Shown: positions 1 through 6,406, counted from the stretch's first letter. The stretch is DNA of 7,011 nucleotides from an uncultured Coriobacteriales bacterium (GCA_946530775.1 CAMNAH010000058.1:1-7011); one strand, 5' to 3'. A program made the numbers and translations. The notes: generated by a model not told the origin, from the letters alone.

Positions 1-483
1 GAAGGCCGATGCCGGCTTGCGGGAGCACAGGGCGCGCATGCCCTGGACGGCGACGAGCAGCGCACATGAGAGGGCGATGATGGCAAGCCCCGTCTCCCAT
101 CCCAGGCAGAAGCCAAGCGCAGCGAAGAGCTTCACGTCTCCCCCGCCGATGCCCGTAGCACCAGACCGGCGCTCCATGAGAGCGGCTGCGCCGAGCAGAA
201 ACGCTAACACCGCAGCGCCGCCCGCAAGCGATGCGACGGCACCATGCAGCGCAGAGGCCGTGTTGGTGCAGGCGGCGAGGGCAAGTTCCCACACGCGCAG
301 GCCCGCGATGGCGAGTACGGCCCCATTCTCGATGCGGCGGCACTCGATGTCGTGGGCGGCGCAGAGGGCAAGGCAGACCAGCATGCCCGCGCACATGATG
401 GCGCTCACCGAGAAGCGTTCCATGATGAGAACGAGGGCGGCCGTAGCCGCCCCCGCAAAGATCCAGATGCTTCGGGAACGCAT
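1..483 (-). CDS. A24-family prepilin peptidase (CpaA/TadV-like), partial, C-terminus beyond the window
   Basis: Membrane aspartyl protease that cleaves leader peptides of type IV or Tad-like pilins on the cytoplasmic side of the membrane. The 161 visible codons give a very hydrophobic protein with several membrane segments. Both family aspartates are seen: D45 in HDIECRRIEN (the usual D-x-R..IPN region, here IEN) and D116 in GIGGGDVK, the hallmark GxGD motif. The protein starts directly with the peptidase domain, so it lacks the N-terminal methyltransferase domain of bifunctional PilD enzymes, as is usual for CpaA/TadV. The frame is open to base 1. ATG at 483 follows the stop of the lectin gene by 5 nt, with GGAG directly abutting it. 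A GTG at 489 overlaps that stop (TAGTG) and is an alternative start. Either suggests translational coupling to the lectin/transpeptidase gene. No pilin gene is in view, so the substrate is unknown. Confidence 0.85.
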   Translation of the reverse strand, partial: MRSRSIWIFAGAATAALVLIMERFSVSAIMCAGMLVCLALCAAHDIECRRIENGAVLAIAGLRVWELALAACTNTASALHGAVASLAGGAAVLAFLLGAAALMERRSGATGIGGGDVKLFAALGFCLGWETGLAIIALSCALLVAVQGMRALCSRKPASAF

Positions 484-488
484 CTCCA

Positions 489-3050
489 CTAGTTGTAGCT
501 CACGATCTTAGTGTTGTAGGGAACCTTGTCATAGATGTACTTGGCGCTGTCGATGTGCAGGCGGACGCAGCCGTTGGAGAGATGCATGCCTAGACGTGGA
601 TCGAGAGGATTGAACGAGTACGGATAGTACAGCGTCGAGTGGAACAGGTAGTCGCCGTAAATCTGGGTGTACCAGTAGCAGGCATGTCCGTCCTCGGAAC
701 CGAAGGTGTAGCCCTTAGCGCCTACATAGTAGGTTCCGCGCAGCGAAGGCGTCGAGTCCTTGCCGTTGGTGCAACGGAAGTAGTTATCGTAGTTCCAGCG
801 GCCGTCAGCCCACCTGAACACGCCCACCCAGCAATCCCTGTTGTCGATGAGGATGAGATAGTTGGTGGGCGAGGAATAGCCCTGGGCGCGCTTATACATG
901 TCGAGCTTCACGCCCGAGAGGCCGAGCGTGCCGCCTGTATAGCTCGTGGGCTCGAAGGTGAAGCGTTGACCGCCATTGCCCTCGTTAGCGGCGAGCTCGG
1001 CATTCGAGCCGTTTGCGGGAGCAGGAGTGTCGAGTGAAAGGACAACGCTGGTGTTGGAAGCATTGACGATCGAGAAGGTGCCGTCATGGTTGTAGACGAG
1101 ATTCCACTTGACGCCCGAATTCGAATTCGTAGCAACCTGCTGGACGTTGGTCCCCGAAAGGCCGAGCGGAAGCTCGGAGAATGCATTGAGAATCTTATAT
1201 GTGCCGTCGGACTGGCGCTGGAAATACCACTTCTGGTTCGCACCGTTATTGTTCGCCCACGAGATGGCGTTGCCGCCGCTCTTCGTGGACTTGTTAGCCA
1301 CATCGAGGACCTGCGTGGTGTCGGATGCAAACTGGATGAAGAAGCATTCGTTGGGGATGGGATTGGTGGCAGAGAGCGTAAAGCGCTGAGCGACCGAGGT
1401 ATTCGGAGTCCAAACCTCGACGTTGGTGCCCGCCTTGGAACCGCAGCCCGTGATATCGAGCATGAGGCCCGATGCGACATTCTGGAACGTGAGCTTGCCG
1501 CCGACATAAGCGGGAATCCACTGCGCCACCTCATCGGTGGGCGCGACGTCCTGCTGGTTCACGTTATCGCCTTCAACAATCCCCGTCGCGGCAAGATAGA
1601 TGCCGGAACGGACGGACTGGATGGTGTAGGTGTTGTCCTTGCCGGGAACGAGCTGGATATCCCACTTCTGGTTCTGGCCATTGTTGGCCGTCCAGATCGT
1701 GACGTTGGCGCCCGTCGAACGGGACTTGTTGGCAACATCGAGCCTGAGCCCCGTATTAGTGGCAGGTACGATCTCGTACATACCGACGGAAAGGAGGTCC
1801 TTCACGGGCTCGAGCATGAAACGCTGAGTGGGCTCGCCGGAAGCGGCATCGCCATAGAGGTTTGCACCGGATGCGGTGCCGTTGGCCGAGAGGACGAGAC
1901 CCGTTGCAAGGTTGACAAAGGTCACCGTGCCATCGCCGTTATCGATTGCAGCAAAAAGCGATGTGCCTGCAGCGGTCTCGGCGCCCCTCTGAGCAACATT
2001 GACGCCGGGAATCGGGCAGTTCTTCGCCATATCGAGCGATTTGTCAGAGTGCGCTGCCGTGATGCGATAGTAATTGCCTTCCTTGACAACCTTGAACAGC
2101 TGGTTCGCACCGCCATTCGCAGTCCACGTAGATGCGTTCCCGCCGTCGACAGTCGATTTGTTCGCGATATCTACGACATTGGCGGTGGTATCCGCCTTGA
2201 TGTTGTAGTACCCCTCCTCTATCTCTGCCGTTGATGCCGCAACCTCGGGAGTGGCGTCAACGATCACAAACGATTGGTTCTTACCGCCGTTATCAGTCCA
2301 GATCTCGGCGTTGGTGCCGTTCTTCGATGTATTGTGCATAAGATCAAGAACAAGATTGGGCGAGAGCGCGGAAATAATCGTGTAGCCCGTGCCATCGGAG
2401 GTACGCTCGACGATCCACTTCTGCGTCCGGGCATCATCGCCGGAGAGTTCGGACTGCTGGTTGACATTGGCTCCCCCCGCCTCCCCGTCTGCGGTCAAGA
2501 AGAGGCCGGAGAGGACAGAGCGGAACGAGACATAACCCGTCTCGTCATGGCTTGCCTCCCATTTCTGGTTGTCGCCACCATTCCACTCCCATACGAGAAC
2601 ATTGCCGCCTGAAGCAGTGGATTTGTTGGCTACATCGATAACCTGCATGTTGTTGAGGGATGAACCGATGTAGTAGGTATCGTCAGCAAGAACATCCTTC
2701 GCGGCGGTCGCGCGGGCATCGAGCTCGGCATACGGAGACGGCTCTTCAGCTTCCTCAGGTGCAGGAGCAGTGAGAGGAGCGGGGGCGGTTACGAGCCCCT
2801 CTGTGGGCTCCCCTTCTGCGGGTTCGACCGGAGCCGCCCCCTCGACAGGCCCCTCAGCAGGCTCCGTCTCGCCAACGCCGGACCCTGTAACAACGGGCTC
2901 GCCCTCCTCATCGGGATCAGATGCGGGCTCGGAAATGGGGACATCCTGGGGATCATCGACAGGAGCCTCCGTCTCGGCGTAGGCAGGAACCGTGAAAGCA
3001 CCCGCCAGGATGAGCGAAGATAGAAGCACGAGGAATCTGCGCTTAAGCAT
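489..3050 (-). CDS. Secreted four-lectin (RICIN) L,D-transpeptidase, YkuD domain at C-terminus
   Basis: Exported cell-wall protein of 853 residues. Residues 1-25 form a Sec signal peptide (basic MLKRR, hydrophobic core, likely cleavage after AYA). Residues 26-106 are an acidic Pro/Ala/Glu spacer. Four ricin-type beta-trefoil units follow at about 124-265, 277-416, 421-562 and 566-703. Each opens with a D-[VI]-ANKS motif (at 139, 294, 438, 583) and carries QxW or QxF signatures, e.g. QKW at 162, 210, 461 and 606. Residues about 712-853 are a YkuD domain: H804 and SNGCVR at 825-830 with nucleophile C828. This family makes 3-3 peptidoglycan cross-links or attaches proteins to peptidoglycan. The trefoils are expected to bind glycans, perhaps wall polysaccharide or host mucin; the ligand is inferred only. 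The start is supported by AAGGAG 8 nt upstream. The prepilin peptidase follows immediately. Catalytic residues look intact, so activity is likely. Confidence 0.93.
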   Translation of the reverse strand: MLKRRFLVLLSSLILAGAFTVPAYAETEAPVDDPQDVPISEPASDPDEEGEPVVTGSGVGETEPAEGPVEGAAPVEPAEGEPTEGLVTAPAPLTAPAPEEAEEPSPYAELDARATAAKDVLADDTYYIGSSLNNMQVIDVANKSTASGGNVLVWEWNGGDNQKWEASHDETGYVSFRSVLSGLFLTADGEAGGANVNQQSELSGDDARTQKWIVERTSDGTGYTIISALSPNLVLDLMHNTSKNGTNAEIWTDNGGKNQSFVIVDATPEVAASTAEIEEGYYNIKADTTANVVDIANKSTVDGGNASTWTANGGANQLFKVVKEGNYYRITAAHSDKSLDMAKNCPIPGVNVAQRGAETAAGTSLFAAIDNGDGTVTFVNLATGLVLSANGTASGANLYGDAASGEPTQRFMLEPVKDLLSVGMYEIVPATNTGLRLDVANKSRSTGANVTIWTANNGQNQKWDIQLVPGKDNTYTIQSVRSGIYLAATGIVEGDNVNQQDVAPTDEVAQWIPAYVGGKLTFQNVASGLMLDITGCGSKAGTNVEVWTPNTSVAQRFTLSATNPIPNECFFIQFASDTTQVLDVANKSTKSGGNAISWANNNGANQKWYFQRQSDGTYKILNAFSELPLGLSGTNVQQVATNSNSGVKWNLVYNHDGTFSIVNASNTSVVLSLDTPAPANGSNAELAANEGNGGQRFTFEPTSYTGGTLGLSGVKLDMYKRAQGYSSPTNYLILIDNRDCWVGVFRWADGRWNYDNYFRCTNGKDSTPSLRGTYYVGAKGYTFGSEDGHACYWYTQIYGDYLFHSTLYYPYSFNPLDPRLGMHLSNGCVRLHIDSAKYIYDKVPYNTKIVSYN
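942..2681 (-). repeat. Four tandem beta-trefoil (ricin B-like) lectin repeats within the transpeptidase gene
   Basis: Four units of about 140 codons each, best seen at the protein level. The D-[VI]-ANKS motif recurs at residues 139, 294, 438 and 583, i.e. spacings of 155, 144 and 145. Each trefoil divides into three subrepeats ending in QxW/QxF-like signatures. The DNA has diverged between copies, so these are old duplications and not a recent slippage array. Confidence 0.85.
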
Positions 3051-3058
3051 GTCTCTTA

Positions 3059-3064
3059 CTCCTT
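3059..3064 (-). promoter_or_regulatory. Ribosome binding site of the lectin/transpeptidase gene
   Basis: AAGGAG on the minus strand, 8 nt before the ATG at 3050. It is the strongest Shine-Dalgarno match in the window and fixes the start just before the signal peptide. Confidence 0.8.
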
Positions 3065-3070
3065 AGCACC

Positions 3071-3087
3071 CCGCGCTAACAGCGCGG
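3071..3087 (-). promoter_or_regulatory. 5'-UTR hairpin upstream of the lectin/transpeptidase gene
   Basis: A perfect 7-bp GC-rich stem (CCGCGCT/AGCGCGG) with a 3-nt loop, lying 6 nt upstream of the AAGGAG ribosome binding site. There is no T-run, so it is not an intrinsic terminator. If the TACTAT at 3094-3099 is the -10 box, transcription would start near 3087, putting the hairpin at the very 5' end of the mRNA. A mRNA-stabilising role or a role in ribosome access is possible, but is inference. Confidence 0.5.
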
Positions 3088-3093
3088 CAAATC

Positions 3094-3099
3094 ATAGTA
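3094..3099 (-). promoter_or_regulatory. Candidate -10 box for the lectin/transpeptidase gene
   Basis: TACTAT on the minus strand matches four of six consensus positions (TATAAT). No good -35 hexamer is seen at 16-18 nt, so it may need an activator or another sigma factor. It is the most plausible promoter element in the divergent gap to pth2. Confidence 0.3.
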
Positions 3100-3210
3100 C
3101 GCAGCCACAATGAATCGAATGCTACTAACTAAGTAAATGTACACTATTTCATGGCCCACGAGAACCTCCGAAGGGCTCAAGTAACATTTGAAATCGACGA
3201 AGGAAACGCC

Positions 3211-3645
3211 ATGCCCGAGAGCAGCTACAAGGCAAAGCAGATGATCGTCATGAGGCGCGACCTCCACATGCGCAAGGGCAAGATCGCCGCGCAGGCGGGA
3301 CATGCCTGCGTGGAGGCAACGCTCATGGCGCTCGCGCGCGAGGGACGCCTCGAAGACATACGCCTTGCCGGCAGCTGGGTTGCCCTCGACCATGCCGATG
3401 GCGACAACACGCCGCTCACCGCGTGGTTCGATGCGGGCATCGCGAAGGTCTGCGTCTATGTGGACTCCGAGGAGGAGCTGCTCGACATCGCTGCCCAGGG
3501 CCGCGAGCAGGGCTTTGCCGTCGCGCTTATCCGCGATGCCGGCCTTACCGAGTTCCACGGCGAGACCACCTTCACCTGTCTCGCCTTCGAGCCGCTCTAT
3601 CCTGAGCAGATCGACCCCATCACGGGCGAGCTGCCCCTCTTCTAG
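3211..3645 (+). CDS. pth2: Peptidyl-tRNA hydrolase, Pth2 family
   Basis: Cytoplasmic esterase that frees tRNA from peptidyl-tRNAs released by stalled ribosomes. The 144-residue product covers the whole Pth2 fold (about 115-120 residues). The signature RKGKIAAQAGHA lies at residues 21-32, with the conserved lysines K22/K24 and H31. D109 sits in RDAGLTEF, and the C-terminal block FEPLYPEQIDPITGELPLF is typical of the family. Pth2 is standard in archaea and eukaryotes, while most bacteria use the unrelated Pth1, so this is a less common bacterial form. The start at 3211 has GAAGGA at 3199-3204, 6 nt upstream. An in-frame ATG at 3151 would add 20 residues but has no ribosome binding site; it could only serve as a leaderless start. 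The gene is divergent from the lectin gene and convergent with the next one. Confidence 0.87.
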   Translation: MPESSYKAKQMIVMRRDLHMRKGKIAAQAGHACVEATLMALAREGRLEDIRLAGSWVALDHADGDNTPLTAWFDAGIAKVCVYVDSEEELLDIAAQGREQGFAVALIRDAGLTEFHGETTFTCLAFEPLYPEQIDPITGELPLF

Positions 3646-3661
3646 CAGGGAAGATACCAAA

Positions 3662-3685
3662 ACTCTAAAGTTCGACTCTAAGGTT
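3662..3685. repeat. Short direct repeat between convergent genes
   Basis: ACTCTAAAGTT (3662-3672) and ACTCTAAGGTT (3675-3685) are tandem copies with one mismatch and a 2-nt spacer. They fill most of the 51-nt gap between the stops of pth2 and the Arg-rich membrane protein. No stem with a T-run is present, so how the convergent transcripts end is not clear. Confidence 0.5.
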
Positions 3686-3696
3686 ATGGAGCGCCG

Positions 3697-4029
3697 CTAG
3701 ATCGTGCTGTTAAAGTAGATGATCGCAAAGATCACGGCGACGATCACGAGCACGAGCGCAATGATGGGCAGCGCCTGGATGACGGGCGAGTTCTTGCGCA
3801 TGATGTTTCGCCGCATGGCCTGCTCCTGGCGACTCGAACTCATGAGCTGCGGGATGCGTGACGAGCCCGCGACGCCCGTGCGCTTGTTGAGCTCAGCCTG
3901 ACGGCGCTGACGGGCGAACGCGCTCGTATCGGAGCGCACGTGCGGAGCGCGCTGCGACGAGCGCTTGGGCGAGGTGCGCGACCTCAGCCGTGCGCGTGCG
4001 CTGTTCGATGTGGTGTTGCGGTAATCCAT
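3697..4029 (-). CDS. Arg-rich tail-anchored small membrane protein, unknown function
   Basis: I do not recognise a family. The 110-residue product has a hydrophilic, strongly basic N-terminal part (residues 1-82: about 17 Arg and 3 Lys against 4 acidic residues; many Ser, likely disordered). One C-terminal membrane helix follows at about 84-106, with a 4-residue tail. By the positive-inside rule the basic part faces the cytoplasm, giving a tail-anchored protein whose basic domain could touch nucleic acid, ribosomes or acidic lipid head groups; this is inference. The frame stays open upstream to 4245, but that part overlaps the phosphatase gene. ATG at 4029 has only a weak GAG before it but sits 7 nt after an extended -10 box, which supports a leaderless start here. 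It is divergent from the phosphatase gene. Confidence 0.72.
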   Translation of the reverse strand: MDYRNTTSNSARARLRSRTSPKRSSQRAPHVRSDTSAFARQRRQAELNKRTGVAGSSRIPQLMSSSRQEQAMRRNIMRKNSPVIQALPIIALVLVIVAVIFAIIYFNSTI

Positions 4030-4036
4030 GCGCTCG

Positions 4037-4045
4037 ATTCTATCA
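4037..4045 (-). promoter_or_regulatory. Extended -10 promoter (TGATAGAAT) giving a probable leaderless mRNA
   Basis: On the minus strand TGA-TAGAAT matches the extended -10 pattern TGn-TAnnnT. Only 7 nt separate the hexamer from the ATG at 4029, so transcription should begin at or next to the A of the start codon. No clear -35 is seen, as is common for extended -10 promoters. An inverted repeat (ACGGG at 4045-4049, CCCGT at 4056-4060) begins at the outer edge of the element and could be an operator. Confidence 0.55.
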
Positions 4046-4119
4046 CGGGTGATTGCCCGTCGCGGGAAAGGCACCGAAACGCTATCGTTATCGGTAACCA
4101 TCGATGCGAAAGGCCCCTC

Positions 4120-4743
4120 ATGCGAACCCTCTACCTCATGCGCCACGGATACACGCTCTTCAACTTCCTCGATAAGAAGCAGGGCTGGTGCGACTCGCCG
4201 CTCACCTCCGTCGGCGTTGCGCAGGCACGTGAGGCGGGCGAGCACCTACGCGAGCTGGGCATCGAGATCGACCACGCCTATTCCTCCCCCTCCGAGCGGG
4301 CATGGCGCTCGCTCGAGCTCGCCCTCGGCGAGGACATGCCGTTCACGATGGACAAGCGCCTGCGCGAATGGAACTTCGGCGTCCTCGAGGGCCAGGACAA
4401 CTACGTGGCGCTCAGGCCGTCTTCGGGAGATTACTACGTGAGCTTCGGCGGAGAATCGCAGGCGCAGGTCGAGGAGCGTTTCTTCGGAGCCGTCGACGAG
4501 ATCATGCGCCGGCCCGAGCACGAGAACGTCCTTATCGTGACGCATGGGGCCACCACGAGAATCTTTATCGAGAAGTGGATGGATCATGCCCGCGTGACGG
4601 GAGAGACCCGCATCAAGAACTGCGGCATCGTGACCTTCGAGTTCGATGAGAACACGGGCATCTTCTCCTGCATCGACGCGTGGTCGCCCACGCTCCAGAC
4701 CCAGTCGGTCATCATGACCGAGTTCCCCGAGATGCCCGTCTAG
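4120..4743 (+). CDS. Histidine phosphatase (phosphoglycerate mutase-like)
   Basis: Soluble phosphohydrolase of the histidine phosphatase superfamily, which works through a phospho-histidine intermediate. The 207-residue product is of normal length. The RHG signature is at residues 8-10 with nucleophile H9 (LMRHGYT). R60 in YSSPSERAWRS, E83 in LREWNFGVLEG and H142 in VTHGATTR complete the usual active site. The substrate cannot be read from sequence; sugar phosphates, nucleotides or cofactor precursors are all handled by relatives, and a glycolytic mutase role is less likely given the length and the DNYVALRP-type insert. The start at 4120 has GAAAGG at 4108-4113, 6 nt upstream. The open frame extends back to 3940, but that part is antisense to the neighbouring membrane protein gene. 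It converges on the 53-residue protein with a 13-nt gap. Confidence 0.88.
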   Translation: MRTLYLMRHGYTLFNFLDKKQGWCDSPLTSVGVAQAREAGEHLRELGIEIDHAYSSPSERAWRSLELALGEDMPFTMDKRLREWNFGVLEGQDNYVALRPSSGDYYVSFGGESQAQVEERFFGAVDEIMRRPEHENVLIVTHGATTRIFIEKWMDHARVTGETRIKNCGIVTFEFDENTGIFSCIDAWSPTLQTQSVIMTEFPEMPV

Positions 4744-4756
4744 CTGCGCTCCCGCG

Positions 4757-4918
4757 CTACGAGAGGCCTCCCGCCCCCACAAAGCTGAGCAGCAGGTATG
4801 CGATGATCGCGATCGCGACCAGCGTGATGGCGCAGCCGATCGCCTTCTTGACCACGGCAACGCCCACGCAGACCACGAGAATCGTCCAGACGAGGGGCAT
4901 GATCGAATCGAAATCCAT
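4757..4918 (-). CDS. 53-residue hydrophobic hairpin membrane protein, unknown function
   Basis: Small protein with no family I recognise. An acidic start (MDFDSIM) is followed by two hydrophobic stretches at about 8-23 and 27-47, separated by a Lys-Lys turn (AVVKKAIG). By the positive-inside rule the turn would be cytoplasmic and both ends outside, giving a helical hairpin. The start is well supported: GAAAGGG at 4924-4930 lies 5 nt before the ATG at 4918. An in-frame upstream ATG at 5008 would add a hydrophilic stretch without membrane character and is less likely. It is convergent with the phosphatase gene and divergent from the aminopeptidase gene. Small two-helix proteins often modulate larger membrane partners, but nothing here names one. 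Confidence 0.68.
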   Translation of the reverse strand: MDFDSIMPLVWTILVVCVGVAVVKKAIGCAITLVAIAIIAYLLLSFVGAGGLS

Positions 4919-4982
4919 GGTTTCCCTTTCGGCAGGTTCTACCCGTCCTATGATACCCCATGGGCACCTCGCACGATTCTTT

Positions 4983-4998
4983 ATGCGGAAATGCGGAA
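4983..4998. repeat. Tandem 8-bp direct repeat in the divergent intergenic region
   Basis: ATGCGGAA occurs twice in direct succession (4983-4990 and 4991-4998). It sits midway between the divergent 53-residue gene and the M18 aminopeptidase gene, upstream of the leader ORF. A regulator binding site is possible; there is no further support. Confidence 0.35.
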
Positions 4999-5037
4999 TT
5001 CGGCACATCGGGTGCGTGTTGGAGAATTAAGGTATTC

Positions 5038-5070
5038 ATGCTGGACAGCCATCGAAAGGACCGAGCGTGA
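5038..5070 (+). CDS. Candidate leader peptide (10 codons) upstream of the M18 aminopeptidase
   Basis: Encodes MLDSHRKDRA and ends at TGA 5068-5070, which overlaps the GTG start (5067-5069) of the aminopeptidase as GTGA. It has its own ribosome binding site, AAGG at 5029-5032 (within TTAAGG), 5 nt before the ATG. The ribosome binding site of the main gene (GAAAGGA, 5054-5060) lies inside the leader frame. Translation of the leader would therefore bring ribosomes exactly to the main start, consistent with termination-reinitiation. No run of one amino acid suggests classic attenuation. Whether it is translated cannot be told from sequence alone. Confidence 0.42.
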   Translation: MLDSHRKDRA

Positions 5071-6392
5071 CCGACATCGAGCTCTCGCAGGAACTCTGCG
5101 ACTTCATCGGGCAGAGCCCGAGCATGTTCCATGCCGCGGCAACCATCTGCCGCTCTCTCGACAAGGCGGGTTTCCGCCGCCTCGCCGAGCAGGACGACTG
5201 GCAAGTCGCGCCGGGAGATGCCTGCTACGTGGTGCGCAACAACTCGAGCGTCATCGCGTTCAAGGTGGGCTCCGAGCTGCCCGTAGACGGCTACCGCTTC
5301 CAGATGGCGGCCGCCCACAACGACTCCCCCACCTTCAAGGTGAAGCATGCGCCGGAACTCGACGGTCCCAAGGAGACGCTGCGCCTCGATGTGGAGGCCT
5401 ACGGTGGCATGATCGACTCCACCTGGTTCGACCGACCGCTCGGCATCGCCGGCCGCGTGCTCGTGCGCACGTCAAAGAACCGCATCGAGAGCCGCCTCGT
5501 CGCGAGCGACCGCGATGTAGCGCTCATCCCCAACATCGCCATCCACCAGAACCGCGACGCCAACAAGGGCGTCGCCCTCAACCGCCAAATCGACCTCTGT
5601 CCGCTCTTCTCGGCGGGCAAGCTCGCACGCGGTGCCTTCGACGCCATGGTCGCCGAGCTTGCAGGCACCGCGCCAGAGAACCTCGTCGCCAAGGACCTCT
5701 TCCTCGTGAACCGCACGGCACCGCGCGTCTGGGGCTGGGCCGACGAGTTCGTCTCGGCACCCAAGCTCGACGACCTGCAGTGCGCCTTCGCCACGCTCAA
5801 GGCCTTCATCGACGCGCGCAACCCCGCCTGCATCACCGTACTCGCCTGCTTCGATAACGAGGAGGTGGGCTCGGGCACCAAGCAGGGCGCGCTCTCGACC
5901 TTCCTGCGCGACACGCTCTCCCGCGTGAACGCGGCCCTCGGGCGCTCGGATGTCGACCTCATGCGCGCCTACGCAGCCTCGTTCCTTGTGAGCTGCGACA
6001 ACAGCCACGCCGTCCACCCCAACCATCCCGAGCTCTTCGATACCGAGAACTGCGGGCGCATCAACGGCGGCGTGGTTATCAAGGAGGCCGCGAGCCAGAA
6101 GTACACCACCGACGCCTTCAGCCGCGCGCTGTTCACCGCCATCTGCGAGCGTGCGGGCGTGCCCGTGCAGACCTTCGCCAACCGCAGCGACTCCGCAGGC
6201 GGATCGACCCTCGGCAACCTCTCGAACCAGCAGGTCAGCGTGCATGCCGTGGATGTGGGCCTCGCCCAGCTCGCCATGCACTCGAGCTACGAGACGGCCG
6301 GCTCCGCCGATACAGGCCACCTCATGCGCGCGCTCGAGGCGTTTTTCGAGGCAGACATCGCAATCGAAGGCGCCGATGCATTTACGTACTAG
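5067..6392 (+). CDS. apeB: M18-family metallo-aminopeptidase (ApeB-like)
   Basis: Cytoplasmic zinc exopeptidase that removes N-terminal residues from peptides. The 441-residue product is full length. The metal ligands expected from the family are all seen: H84 (AAAHNDSPTFKVK; usual AHTD, here AHND), D235 (PKLDDL), E265 and E266 (FDNEEVGSGTKQGA), D311 (SCDNSHAVHP) and H405 (QLAMHSSYET). Other family blocks are AYGGMIDSTWFDRPLGIAGR at 111-130 and AGGSTLGNLS at 377-386. GTG at 5067 is chosen because GAAAGGA ends 6 nt before it and no in-frame ATG is better. The start codon overlaps the stop of a 10-codon leader ORF, so its translation may be coupled. Residue preference of the enzyme is not predictable here. 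The next gene, paaK, has its own promoter and leader. Confidence 0.93.
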   Translation: MTDIELSQELCDFIGQSPSMFHAAATICRSLDKAGFRRLAEQDDWQVAPGDACYVVRNNSSVIAFKVGSELPVDGYRFQMAAAHNDSPTFKVKHAPELDGPKETLRLDVEAYGGMIDSTWFDRPLGIAGRVLVRTSKNRIESRLVASDRDVALIPNIAIHQNRDANKGVALNRQIDLCPLFSAGKLARGAFDAMVAELAGTAPENLVAKDLFLVNRTAPRVWGWADEFVSAPKLDDLQCAFATLKAFIDARNPACITVLACFDNEEVGSGTKQGALSTFLRDTLSRVNAALGRSDVDLMRAYAASFLVSCDNSHAVHPNHPELFDTENCGRINGGVVIKEAASQKYTTDAFSRALFTAICERAGVPVQTFANRSDSAGGSTLGNLSNQQVSVHAVDVGLAQLAMHSSYETAGSADTGHLMRALEAFFEADIAIEGADAFTY

Positions 6393-6406
6393 CAACATCG
6401 CGGCGC

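Noticed and set aside
1117..1128. Tandem GAATTCGAATTC in the lectin gene.
   Set aside because: It simply encodes an Asn-Ser repeat in a low-complexity loop of the fourth trefoil.
1790..1820. A perfect AAGGAGGTCC Shine-Dalgarno-like sequence on the plus strand followed by ATG.
   Set aside because: It lies inside the lectin gene on the opposite strand and the spacing to ATG is far too long.
1086..2234. A 382-codon open frame on the plus strand opposite the lectin gene.
   Set aside because: It is antisense to a gene with clear domains, shows no recognisable motif and has the composition expected from a mirrored GC-rich coding frame.
3151..3210. A longer start for pth2 at 3151, possibly leaderless after TACACT at 3140-3145.
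   Set aside because: There is no ribosome binding site and no -35. GAAGGA before 3211 and the position of the Pth2 core favour the shorter form. It is not fully excluded.
4104..4175. A short upstream ORF (ATG at 4104) overlapping the start of the phosphatase gene.
   Set aside because: It has no ribosome binding site and runs far into the gene out of frame, unlike the two leader ORFs reported.
4030..4245. Extension of the Arg-rich membrane protein to a 182-residue frame.
   Set aside because: The extra part is antisense to the phosphatase start region and would skip the promoter next to 4029.
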